Below, one piece after another: positions 6,634-6,711 of a DNA stretch of 6,711 bases (within the stretch, counting starts at the first letter, position 1; every line of letters starts with the position of its first letter). The position numbers and the translations under genes are program-made. The DNA lies in the NCBI GenBank assembly GCA_937897665.1, contig CALCPB010000266.1, forward strand, positions 1-6,711, in the 5' to 3' direction. The notes beneath the pieces are model-generated. The model was given only the letters and a program-made list of their open reading frames with translations. It was not told where the DNA came from and ran no database searches. The DNA comes from an uncultured Halomicronema sp. (GTDB lineage: Bacteria > Cyanobacteriota > Cyanobacteriia > Phormidesmidales > Phormidesmidaceae).

Positions 6634-6711
6634 AGGGTTCAAATAGTGAGTTACTCATATGTCCACAGCATAGGCGCTCATTTGGGACTTTGGGTAAACC
6701 TTACGCTAACT

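Noticed and set aside
159..6711. The 9-mer ACGCTAACT occurs three times in the same orientation (about 159-167, 3871-3879, 6703-6711)
   Set aside because: In a window of this size about one triple 9-mer is expected by chance, and the contexts share nothing else. No attachment site or mobile element boundary is supported.

Overview
The window looks like a filamentous or marine-type cyanobacterium. The octamer GCGATCGC (HIP1), a cyanobacterial hallmark, occurs at nine places (748, 848, 2244, 2903, 3553, 4149, 5170, 6058, 6403). The protein families also fit: a large secreted mosaic protein without signal peptide, a cyanobacterial-style Gfo/Idh/MocA oxidoreductase and a PstS lipoprotein. Genus cannot be fixed from the sequence alone.

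Layout. From 162 to 2731, minus strand, lies one large surface or secreted protein gene. It is split into two open frames (2731-1244 and 1253-162) by what looks like a one-base frameshift at about 1271-1274. Repaired, it would encode roughly 856 residues: an N-terminal beta-rich domain with a calcium-type loop, the first half of a cadherin-like/VCBS-like domain, a nested domain of about 200 residues, the second half of the interrupted domain, a proline linker, and six copies of a repeat of about 43 residues. From 2732 to 4110 is a long, AT-richer stretch with no convincing gene but several hairpins and palindromes. From 4111 to 5184, plus strand, is a Gfo/Idh/MocA family dehydrogenase, closest by motif to UDP-N-acetylglucosamine 3-dehydrogenase-like enzymes. 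Convergent to it, 6449-5358 minus strand, is a PstS-type phosphate-binding lipoprotein. A strong intrinsic terminator on the minus strand at 6593-6633 implies another leftward gene ending near or beyond the right edge.

The genes do not form an operon. The two left fragments are one broken gene, the oxidoreductase is transcribed alone to the right, and pstS is transcribed alone to the left with no pstC/A/B beside it on its downstream side. No functional link between the three loci is visible. No CRISPR array, tRNA, rRNA, insertion sequence or phage gene was found. I see no clear new multi-gene system; the most noteworthy items are the frameshifted mosaic protein with its nested domain and repeat array, and the structured 1.4 kb non-coding region.
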